Positions 45,765-57,874 of a stretch of DNA of 64,000 bases are shown here, piece by piece (position 1 is the first letter of the stretch; each line of letters opens with the position of its first letter). The notes below the pieces were generated by a model that worked only from the letters and a program-made list of their open reading frames with translations, was not told the origin of the DNA and did not search any database. The stretch covers positions 402,171,073-402,235,072 of the forward strand of contig CM053030.1 of assembly GCA_028564925.1 (NCBI GenBank), given 5' to 3'. The translations under genes were made by a program, and so were the position numbers. This DNA is from Lithobates sylvaticus. Taxonomy: Eukaryota > Chordata > Amphibia > Anura > Ranidae.

Positions 45765-46970
45765 AATGGAGGAACGGGAGTAATTCCCGATCCAATCGAA
45801 GTAAAACAGTATTGAGGATGTAAAGCCCTTACCAAACACATACTGTCACTTGAGCCAGCATCGTTCAAAGTAACACTGGCTTATGGAAATGAGAACAAAG
45901 TCGGTTTGCAAGATCGATCCTAAGAGAAAAGTAGAAATAGATATCAAAGATAGAATAGAAACCTTTTGTAAAAATGTAGGTAAAAATAAACAAGGTTTGA
46001 AAATAAATAAATATAAATAAAAATAAGATATGACAATTAAAAAGTGAAAAAAAAAAATAAAAAAAAAAATAAATAAGAATAAATAAAATTAAGAGTAAAA
46101 AAAATTAATAAATAAAAAAAATAGATGAAAAGATAATAAAAAAAAATCAAAAGATAATAATAAAAAAACAAAAAATAGGGGTTTTGGAAAAACAAATAAT
46201 AAGGGTGAAAATCAGAGTAAATTAAAACCAGTAATTTTTTCCTTCAACATTTGCAGACCATGTCCGAGATGGAAAAATGGGAAATGAGCCTCCTCCGACG
46301 CCACCACCGCAACGCCTCCTCCGAGGCAGCTATGGTTGGGTCAAATTCCCCTCCACAATGCCTGTTGAAATCCAAGCCAGAGGGAGATCAAAAAATAGCT
46401 CATTAGCCTTGGTGTTATGCTGGAATCATTATACCAATATACAGGGTTAGAGTTCCGTTTGGGTCCCATATGAGGTAACCGAAACAACACATTTTTCTTG
46501 ATACTCCACTCAAGACAATTTCCCCGTGTCCTCTATAAATAGACAACATTAAGATCAAAAACAAATAGCGTTACATATCACATATAGTGGCAACAAATGT
46601 ACAAACCAAGGAGATCCTATTTTATAAGTTATTTACAAAGAAAAGATTAATAATGCTTCAAACTGTCTGCTTCATTATAAAGAGTCCATAGACAGGCAGG
46701 CCATACTGTGCCAATGAAACCTTCTAGTCTATTGAGAGAAGGAGCAGACTTGTCCCAATTCCTAAGGATGGAGAGAGGGAGGTTTCCCAGGGGGGGTGGA
46801 TATGCCCTGATTATAGGTAGGGTCAGAGGATAAGATCGATCATATTGATCGGGGGCCCCTGATTTGAACAATTTAGTCCCTGGGGAGGGGGGGGGGAGGA
46901 AAAAGGAGAAAAAGCATTAATATATACATATATGTGGAAAAATAGAGAGAGAGGGAGGTATTGGTAATAA

Positions 46971-49331
46971 TCATAAGAAAGGGCGAAAACTGAGGGAATC
47001 GTTCAAGCCAGGGGCCCTTGTGGCATTTAGCTTGAAGATCCATCTGGCTTCGCGCTGCAATAATTTTTTGTCTATATTGCCCCCTCTGGGATCCTCTACC
47101 ACATGTTCCAGGGCCGTGAAGCAGACCATAGAGGTGTCATTTCTATGGTACAGCGCTACATGGCGCCCTATTGGTGTATATAACAGATTTTTTCGTATAT
47201 AGTAAATGTGGTCATAAATTCTCCTCCAGAAGTTTCTGAAGGTTTTGCCTACGTAAAACGCTCCACATTTACAAAAAGCTATATAGACTATCCCTTTTGT
47301 TTGACAGTTAGCTGAAAATTTAATGGTATGTGTTTCTCCATTGGGGAGTGTATAAGATGATCCCTCCAATATCCAATCACAGTAATCACAGTCATAACAT
47401 TTAAACATTCCTGGGATATCTACTTCATGTTCGATGTGCCCTTGAAAGTGGGTATGTACCAACTTATCTTTTAGAGATTGGCATTTCTTATAGGTGATTT
47501 GGGGCTTAGCCCCAATATATTTTCCTACAATCCTATCTCCTGTGAGGAGATGCCAATGTTTCCCAATTATGTTTCGTATATCTTCATGATTACTTGAATA
47601 CGTTGTTATAACTCGAGTAATGTTTCCTTGCTGTTTGTTACGTCTGTCCCCAAAGAGCAAATCAGCTCTATCTCTGTCAAGGGCCTTTTTAAATGCCTTT
47701 TTTAGGATGGTGTTGCTATAGCCCCGTATCCGTAGCCGTGCTTGTAACAGGTTGGCCTCTAATCTGAAGGCTTCCTCTGTTGAGCAATTTCTCCTCAGAC
47801 GTAAATACTGGGAATAGGGGATGCTTCTAATCAAAGCTTGGGGGTGTGAACTACTTGCATGGAGGATGGTGTTACCTGCCGTTTTCTTTCTATACAGGGA
47901 TGTGGAAATTGTTCCATCTAATTGTTTTTGTATGGTAAGATCTAAAAACGGTAGTGACTCCGAACTAGATTCCATCGTAAACCTAAGGTTGAAGTCATTA
48001 ATGGAGAGCGCTCTCATAAATTCCCTCAGATTTTCCACACTCGACTCCCATACCAGAAAAATGTCGTCGATGTATCTATACCAGCATGATATGCTGGCCT
48101 GATACATCGATAAGTTAGGATTAGTGAGTATGGAACGCTCCCACCCCCCCAGGTACAAGTTAGCGTAGGATGGGGCACAGCATGTCCCCATCGCTACTCC
48201 CTGTACCTGGAGGTAGTGGGAGTCGTCAAAAGAAAAAACATTCTTTGTTAGAATATGCTTTAATAATTCCAATATAAATGTATTGTATGGTCTCCGTATC
48301 GGATCACCATCCCTAAAGAAGCCTTCCACAACCTCCAATCCCAGAGAATGAGGGATACTGCAGTACAGGGCCTCTACATCAATTGCAACTAAAAGGCTAG
48401 TTGGAGAAACCTTTTTGTTGTGCAAGACTCGTAATAGTGCTAAAGTGTCCTGTAGATATGAGGGGAGTTGTGTCACATAAGGACGCAAAAAAGCGTCCAC
48501 TAGTCTACTACCCTTTTCGCTTTTAGCCCCTATGCCCGATATAATTGGGCGTCCCGGTGGTTTTTGCATATTTTTGTGTGTCTTCGGGAGTGAGTAGAAG
48601 GATGGGACTCTCGGATAGGTGGTTTTAAGGGCCTCAAATATATCTTTATCAATAATCCCCTCATTGAATGCTCGGGTAATAAGGATCTCATAATCTCCAT
48701 TGAATGTTAGTATCTTTTCATAAGGAATGAGGCAATACCAATCTTCATTGGAGAGGATGTCCAAACACATTTGTCTATAATTTATGGTGTCCATTATTAC
48801 TACATTTCCTCCCTTATCAGCCATTTTTATTGTAATTTCCTTGTTGTCTTGAAGTTGAGAGATCACAAGTTGTTGTTCTGACGTTAGGTTTTTTGTCTTC
48901 TGTGACCTAAAGTCTAATTTTTTGACTTCATTAGTTACTTGTTGTAAAAAGGTCCAGATGCTAGGGTTCGTTTTTAGAGAGGGAAAGTTGGTGGATTTAT
49001 TTAAAAATTTGGGTATTTCCCTGGGTGGAATTGCCTGAGGGGGGTCCCCCGGATCAGGCGGGGAAGCCCCCTCCGCAGGACCACCCTGGGACTCTTCACT
49101 CTCATCCAAGAGGTCCATCAGATCTTTTAGGGCAAGGAAGTCCCTGACTGTGAATCCCTTCCATTTCTCACGCTCAATGTATTCTTGTTTTTTCTTTTTC
49201 CTTTCATCATCAAACATGAATTTATAGGTAAGTCTTCTAGCAAATAAATTTAGGTCCTTAACAACCTCAAAACTGTTAGTATAAGATGAGGGACAGAAGC
49301 TTAAGCCTAGACCCAAAACCTCTAGTTCCAT
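46971..49331 (-). CDS. PLE-1 copy A ORF2: reverse transcriptase with GIY-YIG endonuclease
   Basis: The product has 786 residues from the first Met. RT landmarks in order are KMADKGGNVVIMD (about 170), FYSLPKTHKNMQKPPGRPII (about 250), motif A VAIDVEALYCSIP with Asp at 318, VAMGTCCAPSYANLYLGGWE (about 380), and motif C RYIDDIFLVW with the two Asp at 422-423. A cysteine cluster (CYDCDYC) comes before the endonuclease, GIVYIAFCKCGAFYVGKTFR (about 680-700). This is the canonical Penelope arrangement: the endonuclease nicks chromosomal DNA and the RT copies the RNA there. The frame is already open upstream of this Met and overlaps the end of ORF1. I see no difference from the copy at 59841-62201. 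Confidence 0.95.
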   Translation of the reverse strand: MELEVLGLGLSFCPSSYTNSFEVVKDLNLFARRLTYKFMFDDERKKKKQEYIEREKWKGFTVRDFLALKDLMDLLDESEESQGGPAEGASPPDPGDPPQAIPPREIPKFLNKSTNFPSLKTNPSIWTFLQQVTNEVKKLDFRSQKTKNLTSEQQLVISQLQDNKEITIKMADKGGNVVIMDTINYRQMCLDILSNEDWYCLIPYEKILTFNGDYEILITRAFNEGIIDKDIFEALKTTYPRVPSFYSLPKTHKNMQKPPGRPIISGIGAKSEKGSRLVDAFLRPYVTQLPSYLQDTLALLRVLHNKKVSPTSLLVAIDVEALYCSIPHSLGLEVVEGFFRDGDPIRRPYNTFILELLKHILTKNVFSFDDSHYLQVQGVAMGTCCAPSYANLYLGGWERSILTNPNLSMYQASISCWYRYIDDIFLVWESSVENLREFMRALSINDFNLRFTMESSSESLPFLDLTIQKQLDGTISTSLYRKKTAGNTILHASSSHPQALIRSIPYSQYLRLRRNCSTEEAFRLEANLLQARLRIRGYSNTILKKAFKKALDRDRADLLFGDRRNKQQGNITRVITTYSSNHEDIRNIIGKHWHLLTGDRIVGKYIGAKPQITYKKCQSLKDKLVHTHFQGHIEHEVDIPGMFKCYDCDYCDWILEGSSYTLPNGETHTIKFSANCQTKGIVYIAFCKCGAFYVGKTFRNFWRRIYDHIYYIRKNLLYTPIGRHVALYHRNDTSMVCFTALEHVVEDPRGGNIDKKLLQREARWIFKLNATRAPGLNDSLSFRPFL

Positions 49332-49378
49332 GTGTGATAGAGATTTTGAAGATAGATTAATGACTTGTAACTGGTCCT

Positions 49379-50473
49379 CTATCGGTCTTTGTACGCAAAT
49401 CTCTCCAGATTTTGCGAGGCTGTGGAGCGGTTTGGAGGGTCTTGTGTGGGGGGAAACAATTGAAAAACCTTTTCTTTTATATTTTTAGAAATCACTCCTC
49501 CGTTTCTTGCAGTATTAAAGCCTGGGAGGGGGGTTGATGGTGGAAGTAGGGGGGCTCTATTGGCTCCTGTCAGATGTTCTAGGTCAGGGGATTCACCTAC
49601 GGTTGGAATACGGGGATCTATCCCCATTAGGCCACCCCCTCTCATGTCATGGTTCTCATGTCCCTCATTAGGGTAATCTTTTAGTTTTTTATCTTTTCCC
49701 CCTTTGTTTGCATTATCGCCTGTCGTTTGCCTCTTCCTTGATCCTCTCTGTCTTCCTCTACCACGTGTAGGGAAAGAGGATTGGTTTGAACGGGCTGAAT
49801 AGGAGAAATTTGACGAATCAGAGTCAGTACCGTCTCTAAAGTCCCCATCACTTTGTGACTGTGTTTTGTCTGCATTTCGTTCCTGCTTTCTTTGGTTCTT
49901 TTTTCCTAGTTTCCCTCCCCTTTGGGGCCATCTATAGGCATACTTTCCATTAAACGCCATTTTGTCTCTAATAAACTTCACATCCTTTTTATATATGAGA
50001 TCCTTATTAAATTTCTCCAAGTATTCTTTTAAGGATTTGTCCTTTTCTAGAAATTTGGGGTGAGCACATAGAGATACATTTTGTTTCTGAAACTCTATGA
50101 TCTCAGTGTCAAGGTCCTTTATATCCTTATTATAGTGATCAATTAACGCTAACATCATTTTAGATGTACATTCCTGTAAGTTCAGTTCCCATTTTTGTTT
50201 GAAGTCCAAACTAGTCTCCCAAAGATTTGGGAAGACCTGAATTCTCAAACCTTGAGGATTCAGGCCTTCTTTAAGGTATCTCTCCAGAAATTTTACCTGC
50301 CAGAACAGGTTAGATTTCCTTTCGAGAGCCTGTCTCAATTTCGTTATTAGTACCTCGATTTCCAGTTCAATTCCATGATCGTCCCCACATTCTTTGTGTA
50401 TCCTCGACATAAGCCCATCCCATTCAGAACCAGTATAGTCCGTCATTGTTGATTTTTCTATAGTAAAAGCCAA
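49379..50473 (-). CDS. PLE-1 copy A ORF1: 364-aa basic, RG-rich protein
   Basis: The first 170 residues look helical, with heptad-like stretches (LITKLRQALERKSNLFWQV; KDLDTEIIEFQKQN). Next comes a strongly basic part (GGKLGKKNQRKQERN), a Ser-rich stretch, and an RG/RK cluster (TRGRGRQRGSRKRQTT, about residue 240), then a Pro-rich tail. No zinc knuckle or known capsid fold is visible. A role as an RNA-binding partner, like LINE ORF1 proteins, is inference. It ends 47 bases before the first Met of ORF2. Confidence 0.8.
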   Translation of the reverse strand: MAFTIEKSTMTDYTGSEWDGLMSRIHKECGDDHGIELEIEVLITKLRQALERKSNLFWQVKFLERYLKEGLNPQGLRIQVFPNLWETSLDFKQKWELNLQECTSKMMLALIDHYNKDIKDLDTEIIEFQKQNVSLCAHPKFLEKDKSLKEYLEKFNKDLIYKKDVKFIRDKMAFNGKYAYRWPQRGGKLGKKNQRKQERNADKTQSQSDGDFRDGTDSDSSNFSYSARSNQSSFPTRGRGRQRGSRKRQTTGDNANKGGKDKKLKDYPNEGHENHDMRGGGLMGIDPRIPTVGESPDLEHLTGANRAPLLPPSTPLPGFNTARNGGVISKNIKEKVFQLFPPTQDPPNRSTASQNLERFAYKDR

Positions 50474-50943
50474 TATTTTATATCTATGGGCAAAAAAGAT
50501 GAAGCAAAAACAGAAATTGAAACAATGAAAAAAATCATATAAGAAGTTAAATATATAATGTCTAATATATAAATTAATAAGTCACAATTGTTCTTGTCCA
50601 CTGAACCATATTGCTCAAAGTGGACTACTCCCAAAGCTAAAAGTGAGCCTTTTCGGCTCGAATAGATTTATAGAGGGATATGGAAAAGCTCAGGGGGGGT
50701 ACCTCGTCCTAGAATTGTGTATAGAAAACGAAAAGGGGGGTTTTTAGCCAACCTAACGGACTATCACGGTACCTGAACGGACATATGTCTCAATACAAAA
50801 GAATAATTCTAAATACTTTTATTAACACATAATATACATAAAACATGTCACATATAAAAAAAGGGGGGGTCATTGCAGTCCAAGAATGTACATATACATA
50901 TAGCTATTAGTAAGTCAGAATGCTGAAACAAACTCGCAGAATG

Positions 50944-50982
50944 CTGGTTGACGCGTTTCGCTTAAAGCTTCTTCAGAACCAG
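50944..50982 (-). ncRNA. Hammerhead ribozyme, PLE-1 copy B
   Basis: This 39-mer is identical to the one at 44311-44349, with the cut expected between 50950 and 50949. It lies about 470 bases upstream of copy A's ORF1, so it would set the 5' end of that RNA. Confidence 0.8.
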
Positions 50983-52134
50983 AGTATAGCAGTTCGTATA
51001 TCTGTTGTATATATCAAGAAGACAGGGGGGTTATTCATGAATGGACTGACAGATTATATGTATTTAGATCAATACTCAATAATATAGGTGCAAATAGTTT
51101 ACAATGGGTGAGTGCAATCAAAAAAGCTTAAAAATTGCCTACCTTCCAATTTATGTTGACAAGGTAGAAGCTAGTATATGTCTGCCGCACCCAAGTTAGT
51201 TACCTAAAAGTGAGTCTCTCGGGATCGCCAGAAAGGACTCGCCGAGTTTGGGGTCTGAAACCAGCAAACAGGGCATAATCTGCAAATGGAGGAGGGAAAA
51301 AAAAAAAAAAAAAAAAAAAAGGGGGAGAATATTTTCAGTAAAGATTCTAAGAAGTGATCAACCGGTAATCAGTCCCATATGTGGATATTACATCCCATAT
51401 AGACAAGTATATGAGGAAAATACTCACATAAAAATTAGAAAGAGAGGAAATTAGCAGTAGTAAACCAAAGATGTGCCGGGTTTAGCCAGTGGCGTAGTGG
51501 TATTTGCGGATAGATCTAACGTGCCGGTATCCTGGAATTAATAATGATAATATCAAGGATAGGTAGAGATATACTGGCTTCCATTTCCAAAGCCACTCTG
51601 TATATATACCTTGAGGATCCCACGGAGTTCTAATTAAGAATCCCCATGAAGGATGATAGTTTCAAATCGATGGCCTCAACACTATAGCAGATATAGCATC
51701 ACATAAGTGAACTGAGAAAGAACAAAAGAAGAGAGGGATATATAAATATATGTCCACTAAGTTCCAACAGTATTTAATATTATCTATCAATGTGGTAGAC
51801 CACAGCCTGGTTAATCCAAAAGCGTACCTAATAGCCATATGGGAAAGGGGAACTGCCACAACTGGAGAAGATCACCGGCTCTTCAAAGTACAGCTTTTAA
51901 TAGCTGAATCCATCAATAGCAGACTCTATGTAAAGGAAAAATAGTAATGGCTAATAACAAAGCTCATTTTAAATTTTGTGTATGCCCGGGGCTATTTAGT
52001 CCCCAAGGCACCACCTAAAGCGAGGAAAACAGCCTAATAGTCAGTAGATATTTTCAATGAGTATACCTGAATACAGTTTGGCAGAGGCAGCTTCCCAGCA
52101 CTCCATCTCAGACAACCATCTGATGGAGTGCTGG

Positions 52135-52381
52135 TTAAATAGTGTGTTTTGGCGCCAAGTTGGAGGGAGGAGGAAGGAGACCGCCCCATAGGGTTGATCA
52201 GAGATCACTCCGATCAGCTGGAGGGGCCGCCAGAAGGAATGCCAGAGTGCACTAGTATTGGCGCTGCTATGCGCATGCGCCAAATCAGGCCGGGGGGATA
52301 GAGTCCGCATATGAAGCGGCTCGTCCGCCGCGGCCGAAAACGAAAGTGCGCGCATGCGCAGTAAAGAGTATGCGCATGCGC
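52135..52381 (-). promoter_or_regulatory. Promoter-like block, PLE-1 copy B
   Basis: This is the same three GCGCATGCGC sites, TTGGCGCCAA (52149-52158) and TATTTAA (52135-52141) as in copy A. It is placed to drive RNA through the hammerhead into copy A. Confidence 0.6.
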
Positions 52382-53576
52382 AATGGAGGAACGGGAGTAA
52401 TTCCCGATCCAATCGAAGTAAAACAGTATTGAGGATGTAAAGCCCTTACCAAACACATACTGTCACTTGAGCCAGCATCGTTCAAAGTAACACTGGCTTA
52501 TGGAAATGAGAACAAAGTCGGTTTGCAAGATCGATCCTAAGAGAAAAGTAGAAATAGATATCAAAGATAGAATAGAAACCTTTTGTAAAAATGTAGGTAA
52601 AAATAAACAAGGTTTGAAAATAAATAAATATAAATAAAAATAAGATATGACAATTAAAAAGTGAAAAATAAAAAAAAAAAATAAAAATAAATAAAATAAA
52701 TAAAATTAAGAGTAAAAATTAATAAAAAAAAAATAGATGAAAAGATAATAATAAAAAATCAAAAAACAAAAAACAAAAAATAGGGGTTTTGGAAAAACAA
52801 ATAATAAGGGTGAAAATCAGAGTAAATTAAAACCAGTAATTTTTTCCTTCAACATTTGCAGACCATGTCCGAGATGGAAAAATGGGAAATGAGCCTCCTC
52901 CGACGCCACCACCGCAACGCCTCCTCCGAGGCAGCTATGGTTGGGTCAAATTCCCCTCCACAATGCCTGTTGAAATCCAAGCCAGAGGGAGATCAAAAAA
53001 TAGCTCATTAGCCTTGGTGTTATGCTGGAATCATTATACCAATATACAGGGTTAGAGTTCCGTTTGGGTCCCATATGAGGTAACCGAAACAACACATTTT
53101 TCTTGATACTCCACTCAAGACAATTTCCCCGTGTCCTCTATAAATAGACAACATTAAGATCAAAAACAAATAGCGTTACATATCACATATAGTGGCAACA
53201 AATGTACAAACCAAGGAGATCCTATTTTATAAGTTATTTACAAAGAAAAGATTAATAATGCTTCAAACTGTCTGCTTCATTATAAAGAGTCCATAGACAG
53301 GCAGGCCATACTGTGCCAATGAAACCTTCTAGTCTATTGAGAGAAGGAGCAGACTTGTCCCAATTCCTAAGGATGGAGAGAGGGAGGTTTCCCAGGGGGG
53401 GTGGATATGCCCTGATTATAGGTAGGGTCAGAGGATAAGATCGATCATATTGATCGGGGGCCCCTGATTTGAACAATTTAGTCCCTGGGGAGGGGGGGGG
53501 GGAGGAAAAAGGAGAAAAAGCATTAATATATACATATATGTGGAAAAATAGAGAGAGAGGGAGGTATTGGTAATAA

Positions 53577-54655
53577 TCATAAGAAAGGGCGAAAACTGAG
53601 GGAATCGTTCAAGCCAGGGGCCCTTGTGGCATTTAGCTTGAAGATCCATCTGGCTTCGCGCTGCAATAATTTTTTGTCTATATTGCCCCCTCTGGGATCC
53701 TCTACCACATGTTCCAGGGCCGTGAAGCAGACCATAGAGGTGTCATTTCTATGGTACAGCGCTACATGGCGCCCTATTGGTGTATATAACAGATTTTTTC
53801 GTATATAGTAAATGTGGTCATAAATTCTCCTCCAGAAGTTTCTGAAGGTTTTGCCTACGTAAAACGCTCCACATTTACAAAAAGCTATATAGACTATCCC
53901 TTTTGTTTGACAGTTAGCTGAAAATTTAATGGTATGTGTTTCTCCATTGGGGAGTGTATAAGATGATCCCTCCAATATCCAATCACAGTAATCACAGTCA
54001 TAACATTTAAACATTCCTGGGATATCTACTTCATGTTCGATGTGCCCTTGAAAGTGGGTATGTACCAACTTATCTTTTAGAGATTGGCATTTCTTATAGG
54101 TGATTTGGGGCTTAGCCCCAATATATTTTCCTACAATCCTATCTCCTGTGAGGAGATGCCAATGTTTCCCAATTATGTTTCGTATATCTTCATGATTACT
54201 TGAATACGTTGTTATAACTCGAGTAATGTTTCCTTGCTGTTTGTTACGTCTGTCCCCAAAGAGCAAATCAGCTCTATCTCTGTCAAGGGCCTTTTTAAAT
54301 GCCTTTTTTAGGATGGTGTTGCTATAGCCCCGTATCCGTAGCCGTGCTTGTAACAGGTTGGCCTCTAATCTGAAGGCTTCCTCTGTTGAGCAATTTCTCC
54401 TCAGACGTAAATACTGGGAATAGGGGATGCTTCTAATCAAAGCTTGGGGGTGTGAACTACTTGCATGGAGGATGGTGTTACCTGCCGTTTTCTTTCTATA
54501 CAGGGATGTGGAAATTGTTCCATCTAATTGTTTTTGTATGGTAAGATCTAAAAACGGTAGTGACTCCGAACTAGATTCCATCGTAAACCTAAGGTTGAAG
54601 TCATTAATGGAGAGCGCTCTCATAAATTCCCTCAGATTTTCCACACTCGACTCCC
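53577..54655 (-). CDS. PLE-1 copy B partial ORF2
   Basis: The reading frame from WESSVENLREF to the normal C-terminus SLSFRPFL is kept, covering thumb and GIY-YIG endonuclease but not the RT palm. It has no natural start codon. It is a truncated copy whose likely value is as upstream regulatory DNA. Confidence 0.85.
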
Positions 54656-54665
54656 ATCGACTCGC
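54656..54665. other. Centre of the PLE-1 mirror array
   Basis: Minus-strand copy B stops at CTCCCAT. Plus-strand copy C starts at ATCCTCC. Between them the bases CGACTCG partly repeat the neighbouring word CTCGACTC, as seen at joints made by template switching or end joining. Confidence 0.8.
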
Positions 54666-55562
54666 ATCCTCCATGCAAGTAGTTCACACCCCCAAGCTTT
54701 GATTAGAAGCATCCCCTATTCCCAGTATTTACGTCTGAGGAGAAATTGCTCAACAGAGGAAGCCTTCAGATTAGAGGCCAACCTGTTACAAGCACGGCTA
54801 CGGATACGGGGCTATAGCAACACCATCCTAAAAAAGGCATTTAAAAAGGCCCTTGACAGAGATAGAGCTGATTTGCTCTTTGGGGACAGACGTAACAAAC
54901 AGCAAGGAAACATTACTCGAGTTATAACAACGTATTCAAGTAATCATGAAGATATACGAAACATAATTGGGAAACATTGGCATCTCCTCACAGGAGATAG
55001 GATTGTAGGAAAATATATTGGGGCTAAGCCCCAAATCACCTATAAGAAATGCCAATCTCTAAAAGATAAGTTGGTACATACCCACTTTCAAGGGCACATC
55101 GAACATGAAGTAGATATCCCAGGAATGTTTAAATGTTATGACTGTGATTACTGTGATTGGATATTGGAGGGATCATCTTATACACTCCCCAATGGAGAAA
55201 CACATACCATTAAATTTTCAGCTAACTGTCAAACAAAAGGGATAGTCTATATAGCTTTTTGTAAATGTGGAGCGTTTTACGTAGGCAAAACCTTCAGAAA
55301 CTTCTGGAGGAGAATTTATGACCACATTTACTATATACGAAAAAATCTGTTATATACACCAATAGGGCGCCATGTAGCGCTGTACCATAGAAATGACACC
55401 TCTATGGTCTGCTTCACGGCCCTGGAACATGTGGTAGAGGATCCCAGAGGGGGCAATATAGACAAAAAATTATTGCAGCGCGAAGCCAGATGGATCTTCA
55501 AGCTAAATGCCACAAGGGCCCCTGGCTTGAACGATTCCCTCAGTTTTCGCCCTTTCTTATGA
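54666..55562 (+). CDS. PLE-1 copy C partial ORF2
   Basis: The frame is open from ILHASSSHPQALIRS to SLSFRPFL, covering the end of the thumb, the cysteine cluster and the whole GIY-YIG endonuclease. It lacks the RT palm and a true start. Confidence 0.85.
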   Translation: MLHASSSHPQALIRSIPYSQYLRLRRNCSTEEAFRLEANLLQARLRIRGYSNTILKKAFKKALDRDRADLLFGDRRNKQQGNITRVITTYSSNHEDIRNIIGKHWHLLTGDRIVGKYIGAKPQITYKKCQSLKDKLVHTHFQGHIEHEVDIPGMFKCYDCDYCDWILEGSSYTLPNGETHTIKFSANCQTKGIVYIAFCKCGAFYVGKTFRNFWRRIYDHIYYIRKNLLYTPIGRHVALYHRNDTSMVCFTALEHVVEDPRGGNIDKKLLQREARWIFKLNATRAPGLNDSLSFRPFL

Positions 55563-56366
55563 TTATTACCAATACCTCCCTCTCTCTCTATTTTTCCACA
55601 TATATGTATATATTAATGCTTTTTCTCCTTTTTCCCCCCCCCCCTCCCCCCCCCCCCTCCCCAGGGACTAAATTGTTCAAATCAGGGGCCCCCGATCAAT
55701 ATGATCGATCTTATCCTCTGACCCTACCTATAATCAGGGCATATCCACCCCCCCTGGGAAACCTCCCTCTCTCCATCCTTAGGAATTGGGACAAGTCTGC
55801 TCCTTCTCTCAATAGACTAGAAGGTTTCATTGGCACAGTATGGCCTGCCTGTCTATGGACTCTTTATAATGAAGCAGACAGTTTGAAGCATTATTAATCT
55901 TTTCTTTGTAAATAACTTATAAAATAGGATCTCCTTGGTTTGTACATTTGTTGCCACTATATGTGATATGTAACGCTATTTGTTTTTGATCTTAATGTTG
56001 TCTATTTATAGAGGACACGGGGAAATTGTCTTGAGTGGAGTATCAAGAAAAATGTGTTGTTTCGGTTACCTCATATGGGACCCAAACGGAACTCTAACCC
56101 TGTATATTGGTATAATGATTCCAGCATAACACCAAGGCTAATGAGCTATTTTTTGATCTCCCTCTGGCTTGGATTTCAACAGGCATTGTGGAGGGGAATT
56201 TGACCCAACCATAGCTGCCTCGGAGGAGGCGTTGCGGTGGTGGCGTCGGAGGAGGCTCATTTCCCATTTTTCCATCTCGGACATGGTCTGCAAATGTTGA
56301 AGGAAAAAATTACTGGTTTTAATTTACTCTGATTTTCACCCTTATTATTTGTTTTTCCAAAACCCC

Positions 56367-56403
<37 letters not shown>

Positions 56404-56773
56404 TATTATCTTTTCATCTATTTTTTATTTATTAATTTTTACTCTTAATTTTATTTATTCTTATTTATTTTTATTTTTATTTTATTTTTCACTTTTTAAT
56501 TGTCATATCTTATTTTTTTATTTATATTTATTTATTTTCAAACCTTGTTTATTTTTACCTACATTTTTACAAAAGGTTTCTATTCTATCTTTGATATCTA
56601 TTTCTACTTTTCTCTTAGGATCGATCTTGCAAACCGACTTTGTTCTCATTTCCATAAGCCAGTGTTACTTTGAACGATGCTGGCTCAAGTGACAGTATGT
56701 GTTTGGTAAGGGCTTTACATCCTCAATACTGTTTTACTTCGATTGGATCGGGAATTACTCCCGTTCCTCCATT

Positions 56774-57020
56774 GCGCATGCGCATACTCTTTACTGCGCA
56801 TGCGCGCACTTTCGTTTTCGGCCGCGGCGGACGAGCCGCTTCATATGCGGACTCTATCCCCCCGGCCTGATTTGGCGCATGCGCATAGCAGCGCCAATAC
56901 TAGTGCACTCTGGCATTCCTTCTGGCGGCCCCTCCAGCTGATCGGAGTGATCTCTGATCAACCCTATGGGGCGGTCTCCTTCCTCCTCCCTCCAACTTGG
57001 CGCCAAAACACACTATTTAA
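56774..57020 (+). promoter_or_regulatory. Promoter-like block, PLE-1 copy C
   Basis: GCGCATGCGC lies at 56774, 56796 and 56875, TTGGCGCCAA at 56997-57006 and TATTTAA at 57014-57020. A hairpin (CAGCACTCCATC with GATGGAGTGCTG) lies at 57022-57060, where a transcript would begin. RNA made here would pass the hammerhead at 58189 and enter copy D. Confidence 0.65.
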
Positions 57021-57831
57021 CCAGCACTCCATCAGATGGTTGTCTGAGATGGAGTGCTGGGAAGCTGCCTCTGCCAAACTGTATTCAGGTATACTCATTG
57101 AAAATATCTACTGACTATTAGGCTGTTTTCCTCGCTTTAGGTGGTGCCTTGGGGACTAAATAGCCCCGGGCATACACAAAATTTAAAATGAGCTTTGTTA
57201 TTAGCCATTACTATTTTTCCTTTACATAGAGTCTGCTATTGATGGATTCAGCTATTAAAAGCTGTACTTTGAAGAGCCGGTGATCTTCTCCAGTTGTGGC
57301 AGTTCCCCTTTCCCATATGGCTATTAGGTACGCTTTTGGATTAACCAGGCTGTGGTCTACCACATTGATAGATAATATTAAATACTGTTGGAACTTAGTG
57401 GACATATATTTATATATCCCTCTCTTCTTTTGTTCTTTCTCAGTTCACTTATGTGATGCTATATCTGCTATAGTGTTGAGGCCATCGATTTGAAACTATT
57501 ATCCTTCATGGGGATTCTTAATTAGAACTCCGTGGGATCCTCAAGGTATATATACAGAGTGGCTTTGGAAATGGAAGCCAGTATATCTCTACCTATCCTT
57601 GATATTATCATTATTAATTCCAGGATACCGGCACGTTAGATCTATCCGCAAATACCACTACGCCACTGGCTAAACCCGGCACATCTTTGGTTTACTACTG
57701 CTAATTTCCTCTCTTTCTAATTTTTATGTGAGTATTTTCCTCATATACTTGTCTATATGGGATGTAATATCCACATATGGGACTGATTACCGGTTGATCA
57801 CTTCTTAGAATCTTTACTGAAAATATTCTCC

Positions 57832-57874
<43 letters not shown>

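Larger units (their letters stand above)
44101..50734 (-). mobile_element. Penelope-like element PLE-1, full-length copy A
   Basis: The unit spans 6,634 bp, read on the minus strand from 50734. It holds ORF1 (50473-49379), ORF2 (49331-46971), a 2.6-kb 3' region with promoter-like block and a hammerhead, and it ends AAAAACCCCCC at 44101. The neighbouring partial copy ends in the same word at 50735, which fixes the joint between tandem copies. Both frames are open. The copy looks whole. Confidence 0.9.
50735..54655 (-). mobile_element. PLE-1 copy B, 5'-truncated, upstream of copy A
   Basis: Read on the minus strand it begins inside the RT domain at WESSVENLREF, just after motif C, and continues to the AAAAACCCCCC end at 50735, where copy A starts. 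It lies head to tail with copy A and head to head with copy C. Confidence 0.9.

Noticed and set aside
45424-45839. Conserved small frames (123 and 80 aa) in all PLE-1 copies
   Set aside because: They overlap the promoter-like block in several frames. Their conservation reflects recent copy identity, not coding constraint.
46647-46871. 74-aa frame after ORF2 of PLE-1
   Set aside because: Present in all copies only because they are nearly identical. No motif, and it lies in the 3' non-coding region.
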